A stretch of 23,945 nt of DNA from Rhodospirillales bacterium (GTDB lineage: Bacteria > Pseudomonadota > Gammaproteobacteria > Steroidobacterales > Rariloculaceae): NCBI GenBank assembly GCA_024640665.1, contig JAHEEO010000012.1, positions 1 to 23,945 on the forward strand, read 5' to 3'. A program made the position numbers and the translations under genes. Shown here in pieces: positions 22,269-23,945 of the stretch; position 1 is the stretch's first letter; every line of letters starts with the position of its first letter. Below the pieces are notes generated by a model. That model was given only the letters and a program-made list of their open reading frames with translations. It ran no database searches and was not told where the DNA came from.

Positions 22269-23906
22269 TCAATTGGCAGTATTCGCTGATAGGGCGTTAC
22301 CGAGAATTGGAGTGCCTTTGCAAATGGCTAAGAAGTCGAGCTCCTTTTGATAGCTGGCGACCTGTATGTTGAACATGCCGGTCAACGTATGAAACATGTT
22401 GTCGTGCGAGTACGTTGCAGCCGCGTGATTGATTAGGCATTCCTTTGACAGTCCGCTGTGTTGGTAGAAGCTCTCGGAGGCCCAAAACAGCATGGGAATA
22501 TGGGTTTGTTCCGTTGGCGCAAGTCCATAGGGGAACCCGTGAAGGTACAGTCCGCCTTCGCCCAGCGATTCGCCATGGTCCGATACGTAGAGCATGGCAA
22601 CATCGTATGTTGCGCTCAAGGATTCGAGTTGCGAGATAACCTCAGCAAGCACGAAGTCTGTGTAGAGAATTGTGTTGTCGTAGGCGTTGTTCAGCGCTTC
22701 AAGACTGCAATCCCTCAAATTTGGCAGATCGCATTCCGGCTGAAACTGTTTGGCCCAGTCGGGCGTCGACTGAAAATAGGCAGGACCATGGCTGCCGCGC
22801 TGATGAAGGACCATGAGGTGATCTTGCTCGGAATTTGCAAGTAGATCTGGCAGGTTGCTCAGCAGGGCCTCGTCAAAGCAGCCCGTGCTGCTGCAAAAAG
22901 GATTATCGGTGGCAGCTGAGAAGGAATCTGAATTGGCGGGGTCACACTGGCCTTTGCACCCGGTATTGTTGTCACGCCAATAAGCATCAATGCCCAAGCG
23001 ATTGAACATGGCAAGCAGCGTTTCTTCTTCGGCTGCTGCGGTGTGGCTGAACTCCTGCCTTCCAAGCGGCGAAAACATGCACGGAATGGAATCGGCTGTG
23101 GATGTTCCGCAGGACGACACGTTTGAGAACGTGATCAGATCCCGTTCTTTCGTGAAGGCATTGGTGTTGCGTTGATAGCCATTGGCAGAAAAGCGGTCGG
23201 CCCGTGCTGTTTCGCCAACCACCATAACGACAAGTCGAGGCTTGGATGTCAGGCTCGGTGCCACGTGAGCCTGATCATCGATTTTCACGACTGTCACTTG
23301 CGCGGTCTTGTTCGATTCCGCGAGAAACTGGATATAGGAATAGATAGGATAGGCAGGATTCATGAACAGGCGGCTCTCGCGGTGTTCCTGGGCGAAAAAA
23401 GCCACGGGCTTGAAATTGAGATAGCCGACTACGAGTGTTGCACCAATGCTGGCAAAAACTACGACGCTACGAACGATCGCGCCGCGCCACCAGTGAAATT
23501 GGCCTAGATTCAATCGGGCAACGAATACTGCAGGGGCGAAACCGAAGACCAGCATGTGCAGAAGAAAGCCGCTCGTAATCAACGGTGATGCTTCTGTCAT
23601 ATCGGTGTCTACGACATTGCGAACCATTGTGGCGTCGACGAGTACTCCGTAGTTCGTCATGTAGTAACCGACGAGCGCCGAAGTTATCAGTAATGCCGCT
23701 GCTGCTGTCTTCAGCAGTATTTTGCTGGGCACCATGGCCAAGACGATGTTCAGTGTTCCAAATAGGATAAAGAACATGGTCGCTAGAATTCCGATGCGAT
23801 GTTCGTCGGCCTCGGAGGCGCCAGCAACCATCGACCAGAACGCGGTGTTGTCGACGCAGACGATGAATGCTGATACGCCGAGAATGACGAGTGCAATACG
23901 CCACAT
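22269..23906 (-). CDS. eptA: EptA-type phosphoethanolamine transferase (start may lie beyond window edge)
   Basis: Inner-membrane enzyme that transfers phosphoethanolamine from phosphatidylethanolamine to lipid A, lowering negative charge and polymyxin binding. At least 545 aa: five N-terminal membrane segments (to about residue 165) followed by a periplasmic sulfatase-fold domain. Catalytic residues are visible by analogy to MCR/EptA: E232 in VVGETARADRF, nucleophile T270 in SCGTSTADS with flanking C266/C276, and D443/H444 in SDHGESLGE. Multiple cysteines (for example GCKGQC, CSSTGC and the C266-C276 pair) fit the family's disulfides. ATG 23906 lacks a good ribosome site, and the frame stays open to the window edge (PSRDSARQSAPG), so translation may begin outside. 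PAP2 phosphatase is the next gene, 19 nt on. Confidence 0.92.
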   Translation of the reverse strand: MWRIALVILGVSAFIVCVDNTAFWSMVAGASEADEHRIGILATMFFILFGTLNIVLAMVPSKILLKTAAAALLITSALVGYYMTNYGVLVDATMVRNVVDTDMTEASPLITSGFLLHMLVFGFAPAVFVARLNLGQFHWWRGAIVRSVVVFASIGATLVVGYLNFKPVAFFAQEHRESRLFMNPAYPIYSYIQFLAESNKTAQVTVVKIDDQAHVAPSLTSKPRLVVMVVGETARADRFSANGYQRNTNAFTKERDLITFSNVSSCGTSTADSIPCMFSPLGRQEFSHTAAAEEETLLAMFNRLGIDAYWRDNNTGCKGQCDPANSDSFSAATDNPFCSSTGCFDEALLSNLPDLLANSEQDHLMVLHQRGSHGPAYFQSTPDWAKQFQPECDLPNLRDCSLEALNNAYDNTILYTDFVLAEVISQLESLSATYDVAMLYVSDHGESLGEGGLYLHGFPYGLAPTEQTHIPMLFWASESFYQHSGLSKECLINHAAATYSHDNMFHTLTGMFNIQVASYQKELDFLAICKGTPILGNALSANTAN

Positions 23907-23945
23907 TCCAGGCGCCGATTGTCGAGCGCTGTCGCGCGACGGCAG

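Noticed and set aside
1..23945. tRNA, rRNA, riboswitch, integrase or transposase genes
   Set aside because: None was recognised on either strand. The SAM-riboswitch possibility upstream of the methyltransferase gene was considered, but no SAM-I-like core was seen in 4185-4414.

Overview
The window looks like a chromosomal segment of an uncultured, probably marine or soil gammaproteobacterium. The evidence is a Gram-negative envelope (EptA-type phosphoethanolamine transferase, PAP2 phosphatase, TonB C-terminal domain, lipoprotein cytochrome), a RimB/RimK pair, a ThpR/LigT phosphoesterase, a DksA/TraR-type zinc-finger protein and a DUF4124 protein. GC looks moderate by eye. Non-ATG starts are frequent. 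I saw no tRNA, rRNA, insertion sequence, phage gene or CRISPR array.

Layout. 1-491: 5' part of an ABC ATPase (-). 958-3127: a periplasmic TPR/TonB-C protein, a small orphan protein and a lipoprotein c-type cytochrome (+). 3204-7622: homocysteine S-methyltransferase, a large secreted protein and a PLP-dependent decarboxylase (-). 7713-9224: a cysteine synthase fused to a glutaredoxin (+), divergent from the decarboxylase. 9316-12415: ThpR, a DmeF-type metal exporter with a very His-rich loop, and a second secreted protein (-). 12736-16377: a DksA/TraR-like zinc finger (+), a site-2 protease with CBS domains (-) divergent from a stand-alone CBS protein (+), a small protein, a DUF4124 protein and a small orphan (-). 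16665-18201: a third secreted protein plus a DUF6152 protein, closed by a strong hairpin. 18300-21360: a (+) cluster of a frameshifted aspartoacylase/succinylglutamate-desuccinylase-like gene, rimB, rimK, a 60-aa basic protein and a minimal RRM protein. 21533-23945: a PAP2 phosphatase and an EptA-type transferase (-).

How the genes may work together. Sulfur amino acid metabolism is represented by MmuM-type methyltransfer and the CysK-Grx fusion. Lipid A remodelling is represented by the EptA/PAP2 pair. The most system-like block is 18300-21360, where a predicted zinc acylase, a retropepsin-like protease and an ATP-grasp glutamate ligase sit beside two tiny putative RNA- or ribosome-associated proteins. 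Three related secreted proteins of unknown function, one paired with DUF6152, form a dispersed paralogous set. All functional calls come from reading motifs by eye; no database search was run.
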